Origin: Gnetum montanum
Taxonomy: Eukaryota; Streptophyta; Gnetopsida; Gnetales; Gnetaceae
Reading direction: 5' to 3'
Assembly (NCBI GenBank): GCA_015680685.1
Contig: MNCI01034978.1
Span: 285,884-349,883, forward strand
Length of the DNA stretch: 64,000 nt
Part shown: positions 49,414-61,401 of the stretch, piece after piece
How the letters are laid out: each line of letters opens with the position of its first letter
Numbering within the stretch: position 1 is the stretch's first letter
Notes under the pieces: generated by a model
Told to the model about the DNA's origin: nothing
Databases searched by the model: none
Seen by the model: the letters and a program-made list of their open reading frames with translations, nothing else
Position numbers and translations under genes: made by a program

Positions 49414-49869
49414 CTGCAATCACACAGGGTCAAGCGTCAGCAAGGTTGTTTCTGAAGTTCAGTTAAGTTATACCTTACTACTTTCCTTAATTAATTTATT
49501 TTATCTCTGTGTGATATTGCCCGAAAGATTATAATAGTGAGTCTGTTTTACTTAGGTGATTTCCAATTTTAATTTCCTGGTGTACCTAAGGGATGAAATT
49601 ATTTTTGACATAATTATTCTATATGTTATAGCTAATTAGCCTTGATAATGTCCTTTGAGTGATGACAGATTCCAAAAAAGTTATGCGCTATTCGGCATAA
49701 GTCCCTCCCCCACGACTAAGCTAAACACCTAGGTTCAGACGGAATTAAAATCGAAGTACCAATGAGCAAGTTATGGATATGAAAACAAGGGTCGCACAAT
49801 CGCAAGTCATAGAGAAAAATTCAAAAAATTCCCCCACATGAATTGTGAAAAATGATGTTAACTGTTGTA
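49414..49869 (-). other. ORF2 leader of element E
   Basis: Non-coding. On the minus strand it leads from the internal TATA block to the acceptor-like TGTGATTGCAG before the ORF2 ATG. It contains a G-rich GTCGTGGGGGAGGGAC segment also present in A (GTTGTGGGGGAAGGG near 40803). Confidence 0.55.
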
Positions 49870-49945
49870 GGGGGGTCCCTATTTATAGTCATATGGGACA
49901 TGATATCACGTACAATACATCGCATCCGCGATATCGCGTCTCTAG
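49870..49945 (-). promoter_or_regulatory. Internal promoter-like block of element E
   Basis: On the minus strand CGCGATATCGCG and GTGATATCATG (GATATC at 49930-49935 and 49902-49907) are followed by CTATAAATAGGG (TATA, 49878-49889) and a short C run. The layout repeats that of the family's LTR promoter and matches the blocks in A and B. Confidence 0.58.
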
Positions 49946-51201
49946 TGATGTTTGGCTAAGGGAAAAATACCAAATGTTTGAAGATTTTCTTGAAATCAAC
50001 ATTGTAAACTTAGGACATTGGCTATTGTTAAGGGGTTTTAAGGTAATTTAGTATGTTGTGAAGGTGCGGATAATGATGTGTGGGTGTAATTGATCAATAA
50101 AACCTTAGTCATTAAGCGAGAGAAAAAGGACATGTAATGGTACATAGGAACGGTACTATTCAAAGGGATAGTAGTAGGGAAAGAATGTCATGACAAATAG
50201 GCTTAGGGTAATAAATGGTATGTGTGAGCTATGTCATAAGTAAAAATTACACAAGTGGATCCTCCCCAGAGTAGGTTTCAACCTATAATGCCCTTGCGTA
50301 ACCACACTTAAAAGTTTTCGTGGGCACTCAAAGGGTTAAACGTAATCCACACTAATTCCACAAAACACACACATGTAAATAACATTGGAATGAGGTAAGA
50401 ATTCAATATTACACAAGACATGAATTACAATTACATGAATAGCAAGATGAGACAGGGATAGTAGGGATTGTAGAGATTGGGACATGAGGTAATTGACCCA
50501 GGGCACAATGAATCTTGTGTGTAAAGCATGATTAATGTGTCATTAACCCGTCATTCCAAGATTAGGATCAAGTCCATTCCTCTAATTAGTGACATCGCAT
50601 TGTTTCATCCCGTGATAACCAACTATGAGAGTACCATAACAACAAGGCATACGATCACTTGTTGTTTTATTCAAGGGAGGAGTGATTTTTGTTTTGTGGC
50701 ACTTTTCTTTTCGTTTTCATTTTTTTTCTCTCTCTTTTTTTTTGAATACTGAATCCAAAGAAGCCGCCAACCTTCAGGCATGGATGCATGTCTTTCCAAT
50801 GGAACCCCCTAGAACCGCATTGGATTTTTGAGTGCCTTTTGATTACTCTTACTCCCATTTTTCATTAGATCTACAAGGATCTTAGTACAACCACGTTGCA
50901 TGATAANNNNNNNNNNNNNNNNNNNNNNNNNNNNNNNNNNNNNNNNNNNNNNNNNNNNNNNNNNNNNNNNNNNNNNNNNNNNNNNNNNNNNNNNNNNNNN
51001 NNNNNNNNNNNNNNNNNNNNNNNNNNNNNNNNNNNNNNNNNNNNNNNNNNNNNNNNNNNNNNNNNNCAACCAACGAGCCACATGAGTGTTTTATTCATAG
51101 ATGAGATTACTTATAAAAAGACAAAAAGACAAAACAAGAAAATGAAAAATGAAAAACTATAAAACAAACATTGTAAAATTAAAGAAAATGAAAAATAGTT
51201 A
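49946..51201 (-). other. Spacer between ORF1 and ORF2 of element E, with a 160-base N gap
   Basis: Homologous to the spacers of A and B (shared CCACAAAACACACACATGT, CAGGCATGGATGCATGTC, CATTTTTCATTAGATCTAC). N gap at 50907-51066. Open frames running through the Ns and the T-rich stretch at 50700-50745 are not genes. Confidence 0.7.
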
Positions 51202-53163
51202 TTAATCCTGCTTGTTAGGATGGTAAGGGTTAATAAATGGAAGATGAGGATCCTTGCATGTTGGAAATATTGGAACTTGGTCATACTTACCCCATTGGGG
51301 TTCACACACTTGATTATAGTAAGCATAGTGGGGCAATTTATGAGATGTGGGTATGGGATAACGAGTTGACCCACTATGATAATTGAGACCATAATATGGT
51401 ATGCAAGGATCGGGATGTTGCCTTCCATGCCTGTGTTCATTGGGCCGTATGGTTGTTGGAGTGTTAATTGGTGGCCCTGATAAAGTAACATGAGGTGTTG
51501 GGTTCGAAGAGAAGGATGCACCACAGTGTTGGACTTGTGCTGAGTTGGAGGATGCAGTGCCCTTGGAATTGTGTTGTCCCTTCTTAGGGTCATTTCTAAA
51601 GAATGGACGCCTTTGATGTTGCTAAGGTCTCTCATTGCTATTAGAAATAGTAGCACAAGTAACGTTCGTGGGTTGTTGCTATGGTGCAGACACCTTAGGA
51701 ACAGTTGGTGGTGATATAGAAGGAGGGAAAGGATGAGAATTTTGAAAATGAGGAGAATTGTAGGATACACAAGCTGGTGGTTGTGTTGAAGATATGGGTT
51801 GATAGTATTGAGGAGAATGATAATGTAGCGAGATAGAGTATGCATGCCCAGTTGGAGAAACAGGATGTTGAATGTGATAAGAATTTGGATTCGGAGGATA
51901 TGAAGGGTGTCTCCAGTTTAGGGATGGCTTCCCCCATGACTAGGATTGTTGCCACTATGACCAAACACAGTATCTCTAAATGAACTCTGGGTGTAACGTG
52001 TTCCCCCAATGCTCATATAGATGTAACAGGATTGAGCATTGACCCTTGGGGTGATCATATAGGCAAATGTTGCATTCATACATATGATTGGTAGTTGAGC
52101 TCTTATTTTCTTCATCCCTTCTTTCCGAATGTCCACTATTTTATCCTTCTTCTCGAGTTTTCAAAACTCTATCTCCAATAATATTGATAAATTCTCCACA
52201 CTTTTTATGTGTCCATTCCAACATCTTATTGATCTTTACCTTGACTTCTTCTAGTGATTGTTGTGTTGGCAAAGATGATTTTTCCTCCTTGAGATAGGTT
52301 GATTTCTCCTTTTTATGATCATGGACCTTTGTTAAGTTGAGATTCTAGTCCTGTTGATGCTTTTCAACACTCTCCCATCTAGCCATTTCTCCTTCTTCTT
52401 TTTCTACCCACTTAATAAGCTCTTGGACTTGATGGGTTCATAGTTTGTATAGTTGACCTTGGGCATACATCCATAGGGTTTCTCTTGTTTCATCACGAAG
52501 CCCATCAATGATATGGTACATTAGCCTTTTCTCAGAGAATGCATGACCTGGACAGTTGTTTAACAGTGCATAATATCTTTCTAAGGCCATGTCAAAGGGT
52601 TTATGTTGTGCTTGTTTCCATTCTTGGATTTGTTTCCTCAAGGCTAACACTCTTGCGTAGGTTTGATATCTTTTGCTAAAGAGTTCTACCATTGTTGGCC
52701 AATGTTGTATTGAATTTGGTTTTAACGATCTATACCATACTTTTTCTTGGCCAATGAGTGTCATAGGAAAGATCTTGAGTTTTTTCCAACTGTTATCAAT
52801 GTTGTTCCACGTACAAGCATCGTAAAAGGCTTGTAAATGTTGATGCAGATCTAAGTCATAGCCTCCTAAAAAATTTGGAAATTTGTTTAAATCAAGCCTA
52901 GGTAGGCAGCTCTCTTTATGATGCCTACGTGAGATTCGAACAGCCTCTTGTATTCACGTTAATCTTGTAGTGGCCAGTGTGGGTTCATCGTCATTGGGTA
53001 AGTTATGCTTTCATGCGTTGGGATGATGTTGCTTTTGTTTATGTTTATAAGAAACCCCCACCTCGGGTTGCTTACTCCAATCTTCATTGTCATATAGTTC
53101 GTTTGTTCTCCAATGAACTTCCTTACTAGGTGTGGCATTATTATATTCTTGTAGGAGAGGCAT
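51202..53163 (-). pseudogene. gag: Element E ORF1: gag-like protein with variant zinc knuckle
   Basis: ATG at 53163 (MPLLQEYNNATPSKEV) followed by HWRTNELYDNED matches ORF1 of A and B. The gag core lies in the 108-codon frame 52764-52438: KVWYRSLKPNSIQHW, ELFSKRYQTYARV, RLMYHIIDGLRDE. The knuckle at 52074-52036 reads CNICLYDHPKGQC, all four ligands intact, spaced CX2CX3HX4C. A Pro/Ser/Tyr/His-rich tail follows to 51202. The N-terminal Ser-rich part seen in B is shortened here. No protease follows. The 244-codon minus frame at 51845-51111 is the wrong frame of the proline-rich tail. Confidence 0.8.
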
Positions 53164-53308
53164 GGTTGTGAAATTGTGTGTGAATTTATATGTGAATTTT
53201 TTATAATTATTTCTTCTTCCTAAGACATATATCGTTAAGTCCTATACAGTGACCTTGTATGATATAACTAATCTAAATAACTAGCACCGTCCTCGGCAAC
53301 AGCACCAA

Positions 53309-54110
53309 TGATGAGTGGCGAGGTATCCCTACACTCAACCATACGAATACAAGCGTTACACGCATGATCTGATCGAACTCCGCAGATAGACTAGTTGTGG
53401 CATCTAGATAGTTAGCCTTAGGTCGCAGTTCATTGTCTTCCCACTTGGACTAGTGTTAATTTTTTCACATATGGTTTAGTCCAGAGTGACGTGTATGATG
53501 TGTTTCTATGCTAACGCTACTCCTGAAGGCAATGGAAGATAATATTAACCAAGCTAAGAGAGAAGGGTGAGAGAGAATCTAAGCTAGCCTAAGTGCAATG
53601 AGCATCCGTTCCTCGATCATCCATACACATCTTGGACTTTATGCACGACTACCACTGGGATTACCAAGCGCAGATCCTAGATACGCTACTGGGTTACCAA
53701 GTATTCACACTTAAATGCTTGTAATCAAGTCGTACTCATTCCGCATTTAACAGGAGTTTAGGGTAAGAAGGTATTAATTAAGAAAGCAGTAAATAACAAT
53801 TAATTAAATAATTAAGCTAAGTGAATGCTGCAATGATGAAGTAATCTCGATCTTTATTGCTGGTCATGTGCGTGTCCAAGTATGTCACACTTGAATAAAG
53901 GATGTCGTACAATTACAATCACCACACTACGGGCATACACTGGGAGAGAAGGTTTGAGAGAAAGAACTACTAAAACTTAACACTTCAAAAACTTCAAATT
54001 CAAAATTCAAAAACTTCCTCCCGGAACTGTCTACCTCTTATTTATAGATGAGGAGACAGGCTGCGATATCGTGTATGCGATATCACGATTGCCTAAATGA
54101 CGACTCATCA
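53309..54110 (-). repeat. Element E 5' LTR
   Basis: 802 bp, plus-strand TGATGAGTGGCGAGG to GACGACTCATCA. Minus-strand promoter: GTGATATCGCATACACGATATCGCAG, then TATAAATAAGAGG near 54046-54034. The reversed primer site (CGGCAACAGCACCAATGA) abuts it at 53293-53308. Confidence 0.93.
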
Positions 54111-54115
54111 GTAGT

Positions 54116-54772
54116 TAAGATTATGTTGAAGATATAAAAAATCTAGAAAGAAGAGGAGACAACTAGGACTTTAGATTTTGAATTCAAATCTTAAAGAAAG
54201 AGCTACAACACCTCTTAAATACTAAGAAAAAAATGTCTAGAAGTAAGTAGTATTGTAATTCGATAACATAAAAACTATTAATAGAGAGCAGTAAGGAAAT
54301 AGAAGAGTGATCTAAAATTACTTATCCTTTAATCATTGTCATAGGACAAGAAACGTCCATTCTAGTAGAATCATCAAAGGATGTAAGACACTAAGAAATT
54401 TTTGCAATTCTAAAAAAGAAAAGTTTAGGTAAATAAATTTTGGTAATTTGTATGGAAGAAAGTTTTTGAGATTTTTCTTACAATCTTGAATAAAGTTGCT
54501 ATGTCAATATAACAAAACTCTAATTTGCAGTCAATTCAAACTTATTTTGTTCATCTTTGATCATGTTAAAATTCCTTTCAAAATCTATACCCATCTTCAA
54601 TCATGTTGAAATCCTCTTTAAAATTTAATTATCTAAAAGCAAACATTAAATCTTAGACCAAACTTTCAAGTAACTCCAAAAGCTAAAAGGATCGTAGATT
54701 GAGGATATTAAAAATTGTAATATTTCATGTCTAGATGAAGCTAGAAAATTTTAAGATTTCATATATAGTAAT
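54116..54772. other. Old A+T-rich spacer, nothing recognised
   Basis: Background sequence between element E and the eroded solo LTR. No coding or RNA signal is seen. Confidence 0.5.
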
Positions 54773-55598
54773 TGATAAATCATCATATGTCAAACAACTA
54801 TGTCAATGCATCTTTGTCAATGCTAAGTCACCTAAAGCATATATATATATGCATACACACCTCACATAGAGGCACAATTTTGGTTAGTAGTATAGCCAAA
54901 CTCTTGTAATTTTCTTCTAAAATCTTAGCAAATAGTCAGTGAGTACCGGTAGTGTGGATTTGAGTCAACTGTACAATGTCTTAGTCAAGTAGCATTGTAC
55001 CTAGATACATTCCATGAATGGTAATACTATCGAGATTAATTCATAATCATTGCAACACAATGACTTAGAATAGATCTATTTTCAATGCAATTTCCTTTCT
55101 ATGAACTTATTTAATATTTACATTTTCATCCACATTAATCAATTGGTGAAATGAGTGTGACAAGTCTTGAGCGTAAACACATATTCGCTTGGTAATCCTA
55201 GCAGCATTATTACTTGGTTCACTTAGAAACATAACACTTGATAATCTTAGCAGTGGATACATGACTTCAAGATATGTATGGCAAGTTGAGAATAGACATT
55301 CATCACTCTTAAGCTAGCTTAGGATTTATCTTCTTTTAATTAACTAAATTAAATAATTAATTTCTATGTTTTTATTTAGGTTAGTTTAAGGCCCCAACAA
55401 CATCATAATCATATGCCTTTCTTTGGACTAAACCATAGGTGATAAGGCTACTGTTCGTCCAAGTGAAAAGAAAGCGACCTACAATTAACACTTAATAATC
55501 TAGATGCTACACTAGCTCCATTAATTGAATTCGACTAGATCACACGTACATGCTTGTGATTTGTATGATTGGGCATAGGGGATACTCGTTGCTCATTA
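54773..55598 (+). repeat. Eroded solo LTR of the same superfamily
   Basis: It starts TGATAAATCATC and ends GTTGCTCATTA. Conserved patches in LTR order are GGTAATCCTAGCAGC, CTTAAGCTAGCTTAGGATTTATC, TTGGACTAAACCATAGGTGATAAGGC and ATTGGGCATAGGGGATAC. The GATATC cluster is not visible. Flanking pentamers GTAAT and ATTAT agree only partly, so the duplication is lost or shifted. Much older than the other solo LTRs. Confidence 0.75.
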
Positions 55599-55884
55599 AT
55601 TATAAAATATAACAAGAAGAACAAGTTGTGGGGATAGTAGAATGACTATATGTCCTGCCTTATAATGTGAGTCATAGAGTAAAACATGCTTGTTAGAAAA
55701 ATAATATTATAAATGCATTGAAGAACAAGATCAATTGCTTTCACGTTTTAAGAAGAGAAATGTAAAATTGTGTAATTACAAAATTTTTTTAACTCTACAA
55801 AGTCTTATGGGATTGTGAAAATAATTCTTATTCTATGAAACTAACTTCATGAGAAAGATCTTTTCTTGGAGCTTAAATTATTGA

Positions 55885-56700
55885 CACATTATCATCATCA
55901 TCATCATCTTAGCCTTATCCTAACAAAATAGGATTGGTTACATGAGTTTTGTTTCATCATTTGGCTCTATGAAGAGAGAAATTTTTGTTTATTTGTAGTT
56001 TCTTGAAATCATCTTCAACTATTTTTTATGTCTTTTTTGTGGCTTTCTTGGAACAGTGATATAGTAATTTTTATAGGCTTATTATTTAATCTTCTTTGCA
56101 CATCTAATCCACTATTTCTATAACTTATCTAAAATAGAAGCCACTCCTAGTCTTCCTCTAACATCTATACTATGTAATTTATCTCTTTTAGTAACATTCA
56201 ACATCCATCTAAGTATTTGCATTTCTACCACACTGATTTTTTGTTCATGTCTCTTTTGTATTGTCCAACATTCAACACCATATAAGATAGCAATTCTAAT
56301 TGCTATCCTATAAAATTTGACCTTTAGTTTTATTACTATTCTTTTATCACATAGAATGCTACTAGCATGTCTTTATTTTGAGCATCCTACCTCAATTTTA
56401 TTTCTTATATCTTTATCAATTTTACTATTTGATTGGAGGACTAATCTTAGATAGTGGAACAGTTTGTAATGAGGGATATTGACCTTGAATTGTCACTTCT
56501 ATTTCTTCATCATTTATGTTGTTTTTAAATTGCACTCTATGTATTTTGTCTTACTTTTGCTAATTTTAAGCCTTTTGATTCTAAATCATGTCTCCACTTC
56601 TCTATTTTGGAAGAAATATTTTTTTGAGTTATATTCACAAACACAATATCATCTGCAAATAGCATATGCGGATTTCATTTTGCATTGCGTTTGTTAATTC
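55885..56700 (-). pseudogene. 3' fragment of an RTE-type LINE reverse transcriptase
   Basis: On the minus strand a broken frame reads LFADDIVFVN at about 56661-56640 (the RT catalytic FADD box), then KIEKWRHDLESKGLKLAK, KLKVKFYRIAIRIAILYGVECWTI, VVEMQILRWMLNVTKRDKL, DVRGRLGVASI. This order and wording fit plant RTE-clade LINEs, whose RT C-terminus contains YRTAIRPA.LYG.ECW and EMRMLRWM. The 3' end carries a (GAT)n tail at 55908-55891, a typical short-repeat end for RTE elements. It is 5'-truncated, as LINE copies often are, and has many stops. Confidence 0.82.
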
Positions 56701-59182
56701 ATTCATAATAATGACACATTTTTGAAATTCTTGTTCATGTGTTACAAATGAAAAAGAGAAGAAAATTTACTTTTAAAAACGTTTTCCATGACATTTGCAT
56801 ATAACTTCATGGTGGTGTTATCTTAAGAGATAAAGATATCGGATTACTATAATAACCTCTTTTTTACATCAAAGTGTTCTTATCTAGAAGTTTTCTAATA
56901 ATTGCTAGAAAAGAATTTTGCTTTAAGACAATCGATAAGTTATTAATTGGTTATTTATCTTTGTCTTGTTTTACTATTAAATTCTCACATGGCTCTCCAT
57001 TGTTGAAGGTACTATTGAAGTTTAAGAAGATAAGCTAAAAATTGAATGAATTGTTTTTATTTTAAAAGCTACCTTTTTGGCTAGGGAAATAAGACATGGC
57101 TAGATTATGCTCCTTTTGTAGATAATAATAATAATGATCAAGAATACTAAGGTACTTTTTTTTTCTTAACCAACCTACTATCTACTATATTAACCTCAAT
57201 TTTGTCAGGTTGGGATTTGGTAAGGCCAACATTAATGGGAACTCTTTAAGTTATATACTCTCAGAAGCCTTCACAAGATTCTAGGACTTGAACACAACAT
57301 AGTGAGCTTAAAAGCTTATGCCATATTTAATTAAAGAAGAATGAAAGGTTTGAAAGTTAATCTAGATGTAGAGTATATGTTTGAAATTAGTTTCATATTC
57401 AAATGATAACGCTAAAAATGTAAAACTAAATATGAATAACCAATATTTTAAAAATTCAGAATTTTTTTTGCTTAATAAATTTAAAGTGAAGAGAGAGATG
57501 CAATATGCTATCACATTTCTTGAAGTAGAGATTATGCCATTAGAGATTGACAGTCATAATCTTTTGACATATTCATGTTAGAGGCCAATAATAGAATAAG
57601 CTCACTCTAAGTAGGTTGCAGCTTCAACTTCTTTAGAGGTGATCACAAGTTGCTCACCAATGATAGTGAAGTTGTGGTCTATAATCCAATGAAACATGAT
57701 AGTTGATCACACATTGTGACCAAGTCATGTTGGTTTATCATGAGCTCATCATTGGTTGTGGTCTATTAGAAATACAAAAAAAATGAATTTTGAGCAAACC
57801 ATGAGCTACTCACAAGTTGTAGTCAAGTTGTAGTGAACATTATGGTCTCTATGATACCTTTTGTACTTCAAATTTGGTCCCAATTTGATCCTACAAGTGG
57901 ACCTCAAGTTGTAGAATTGTTAAAATTTTATATCACGAGTGAACCATGAGTTGTGGATTTGTTCTTGATAAGAGATATATTTTCTTGGTCGAAGAGATTT
58001 CTATAATGCCTTTAACTTTGTCAACATGTTGTTGTGAGGTTATGGTAACTTGAAAATATCTATGTTTTTACCATGAGTCATGGTGAATTCATGATTCTAT
58101 AGAAAATAGAGAATGATACCAAAACAAAAATTTGAGCTTATGCAAAGAGATTTTTGAGCTTTTACATGAAATTAATATGAAAAGGATTGAAACCCTTCAA
58201 CATTAGAATGAAGCAATAGCAAAATTAGCTTGAATCTGCAAATGGGAAGTGAATTCCATGAAATAGAACATAAAACCACTTCTAAATTCTTTGATTCTTC
58301 ATTGCTAACATGAGGAAACATGTAACTAACTTTAGAAACTTGAGAGAACATGAAATTGAAACATGTGTGCAAGAAATATCTAAGAATGAATAAAATGTGA
58401 GAAATTATGATAGATATAATTATAAGAACTTGGGAGAAGAACCCATGGAAGGAGATTCAATTTTCAAATTGAAAGAGCCATGCTATAGGAATATAAGAAA
58501 AGAAAAGAAAAGGGATGAAGCTGGAAGAGCTTTCCAAGCACTCAAAGCTTACATAAGAATGTTAGAGATTTGAAGGAAGGGAAAGCTTCTATTCTCTTCA
58601 ACTCAAAATGCAAGACAAGTTACAATGGGAGGGATTCACCCCTATTTATATTTATTTGTAGAGGATTTTACCTTTTGAAGGATGGGCCACACATGAAGGC
58701 TCTTGGTCCCTTCTTGCTCTTTTTAGTAATTTGCTCAATCCCTAACCTTCTAACAATCTTTTTCTTCAAATAGATATACTTAAAACTCATAATACATCAA
58801 ACTAAACACACCAACATTAAAATAAAGAGTACCACTACTTTTGACTCTACTCAACATCAAAGGAAGTGGAGATGGAGGAGTCAGGAGGCATACATTCATA
58901 CTATTATTGTTTTTAAAAAGTGATGATAGAAACCCATGATAAAGCTTTATCAAGGAGTTATATGGTTTAATAAATGGAATATTCAAAGTATATTCTTTGT
59001 TCTAATCTTAACCAAATTCACAATTTGGTAAAACAAGTAGTATATTACAAACTTTGGGAAAATGTAGAAGGCAAAAAATATTTTTAGTTGAATAGTATTA
59101 GGGAGGCCTTAATTCAAAGGCAACTTATTTATCTATTGTTATTCCTCATTAGTTATGATGCACAATTAGTAAAGCATGAATG
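56701..59182. other. A+T-rich stretch, no gene; degenerate short repeats and a possible minus-strand LTR promoter
   Basis: No domain is recognisable. Between 57620 and 58100 variants of CCATGAGTTGTGGT and CACAAGTTGTAGTGAA recur irregularly. Near 58640-58665 the minus strand reads CTACAAATAAATATAAATAGGGGTG followed by a pyrimidine/GAGA-rich start region, which could be the promoter of an unidentified LTR, but I found no partner copy. Open frames here (57381, 58172, 58570) look random. Confidence 0.4.
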
Positions 59183-59330
59183 GGATCTCATCATTTGAAA
59201 GTTAAAACAAGTAGAGGACAAAAAGTTCCTCATGGAAAACGAATATGCTAATTATGCAATACAAATAGCATTGAAGATGAATACCACATTTTCTTGCATT
59301 GGAGCACATTAAACAGAGATGGAATATTGC
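59183..59330 (+). pseudogene. C-terminal Cys/His motif of a non-LTR retrotransposon, remnant
   Basis: One frame reads SHHLKVKTSRGQKVPHGKRI, then C, a stop, LCNTNSIEDEYHIFLHW and STLNRD. This matches a motif found at the C-terminus of some non-LTR retrotransposon ORF2 proteins: SH.L.IE.GR...IPR..R.C..CN...IEDE.HFLL.C..Y. The last Cys is Trp here. Upstream sequence to about 59100 may belong to the same protein. There is no readable RT with it. Confidence 0.55.
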
Positions 59331-61401
59331 AATTGTAAATTTGGTTGATTTGTTTCAAATATTACCAAGAATACTTGGTAATTTTCTTAATTATTTTTAC
59401 AAAACTCATAGCATATATATTTCTACTATCCAAAAAATCCAAAGGGTTTGCAAACATAATAAAATTTCAGTTTCAGTTTCACATTTATAACTTAGTATTG
59501 CCCACCATTATTGAACCTATAACTTGGAGTTTGCAAATCAAAAATCAATAGTCTTACCATTGTCATTTTTTAGGGGAATTTTTGTACCGGATATTTAGAA
59601 TGCTTATGAGTGTTGGAACCTGAAATAATGTTCACTAACATTAGCCCCAAGAAATATAGTTTAATTTAAACTTTATAACTTAGTATTACCCATTAGAATG
59701 TAGCTTGGAGTTTCTAAATCAAAAGTCTTACCCCTAAGTGAACACCTTAGTTGTAGGCTACATACTTATAAATAGCTTTAACTTCCAAGAGTATCATCTC
59801 TACTTCATAAGAAATTAAACTTGACTTTGAACATCCAAATCAAAACTCTTATTAACGGTGAAAGATACTTTCCCTTAGCATAAGATCAGCTTTACTTAAA
59901 TTCTTTTGGCTGAATTCAAAATTAATGTCCACCGATAAAATTAAGAATGAACCTCAAACCCCTTGAGATAAAAGAAGAGAGTTACGGTTAATGTAACAGG
60001 TTTTGGATGAAACGTAGTGAAATATTTTCCAATTACATTTTTGGTTTGTAATTTTTTGACCGGTCAGCCCTGCCGAGCAGTGGCAAGGAGGCAGTCGTGA
60101 TTTAGGCATCATGCTCTGGCAGCATTGGATGAAAATTCAGAGATCCGATGCAGCTAATTTAAAAAACAAAATCGAAAACTTACAAGTTAAGGTGATTTAC
60201 TTTTGTAAACTGAGCCCAAACCTAGAATAAATAACTGGTCACCCAGTTATTCTAACTTTAATCATTACCAAATACTGATTATTAGTGTATTGATTTTTTC
60301 ATATCTTTATATTTCATGGAAATGTTTGTCCTGTGAATCTTCGTTTCATTTAATTTCAAAATTATATATTCACTCTACGAGTAGTCTTTTCGCCATCTTT
60401 CAAATAAAGGCAAAAATTTAGAGAATGATCCTTCTGTACCATCAGCTGTATATGCGTCCCCATTATTATTAATAATATTATATTTTTTTCTAAAGAATGC
60501 GCAGGGTAAAAATCGATAAAAACCAATCCCTCACAGGTACCAGTGTTCACGAAATTTACACCTTAATTAAGTTGTGACACGGTGCATAGCAAGGAACACA
60601 TGGCCGAAGCTTGGCAGAGAAGACAAGTCACTGAGCTTTTGCAGATTTTCTGACAGTGATTTCTAGAATGTCGTATGTGGTTTTGAACATTGAGGATGGT
60701 GTTTGCAACTTTGGAGTTTGGAAACAATAGAGAGCAAGAGCAAGTGAGGAGTTGGAGGATCTCATATGAAAATGGAGGGTTGCTAAATTCACTGATTAAA
60801 AAATGCTAAAATGTTCGGGAATGAAGGTTGCTAAATCCTTGTATGGTATATATTGCAAATATTCTTATACTTCGTGGAGCGTACTTGGATTAAACATTGG
60901 ATGGACAAGAAGCCAAATATGGAGAAAGAGAATTGTTAAAAACCGACGTTTCCCATCATGAGAACAATAATGGAGCATGATTGATCTTATTCAGATCCAA
61001 GCCAAACTTAACTGGAATGAAGTGTTACAGGACAATGAAAAGATGGGAGCAAGGGGCTGGAGTATGCAGAAGTGACATTATTAAGGATACAATAAATATG
61101 ATAAGAGAGAAGGTACGAAGATGTCAAAATTTCCCACGATGAAGTATTTATAATGGATGTCACCATGGGCATCTTGGACACTTTAGAATGGAATTTTTTA
61201 TGCACTCCTTTTTTGAAATCATGGCAGCATTTAGAAACAAAAGGGAAAGCTATGATGGTTTCTATATACTTGGTGTCAGCCTCTGTTTTCCTTTCAGTAT
61301 AAGATATTTACCTGGAACAATAATGATTTTTTATTTTTATATTTTAAAAAAGAGGGGAAAGAATTACACTTGTCCGTAAGGGAAACTGAAATATTCTCCC
61401 A
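59331..61401. other. Spacer upstream of the FPPS pseudogene
   Basis: Unique-looking. A less A+T-rich island at about 60056-60135 (GACCGGTCAGCCCTGCCGAG) has no readable protein. No promoter element can be assigned to the pseudogene with any confidence. Confidence 0.4.

Larger units (their letters stand above)
45685..54110 (-). mobile_element. Element E: complete non-autonomous LTR retrotransposon, GTAGT target duplication
   Basis: The best-preserved member of the family (8426 bases including a 160-base gap). Minus-strand order: 5' LTR 54110-53309, primer site, ORF1 53163-51202, spacer, internal promoter-like block near 49945-49870, leader, ORF2 49413-46642, polypurine tract, 3' LTR 46476-45685. 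Perfect GTAGT duplications flank it (45680-45684, 54111-54115). No RT, RNase H or integrase occurs between the LTRs. It is the reference copy for reading A and B. Confidence 0.93.

Noticed and set aside
51111-51845. Longest gap-free open frame, 244 codons on the minus strand
   Set aside because: Shadow frame of the Pro/Ser/Tyr-rich C-terminus of ORF1 in element E; the ORF1 frame aligns with B and A, this one does not.
58400-58670. Minus-strand TATA and leader suggesting another LTR
   Set aside because: No second copy, no TG...CA ends with duplication and no internal sequence could be found.
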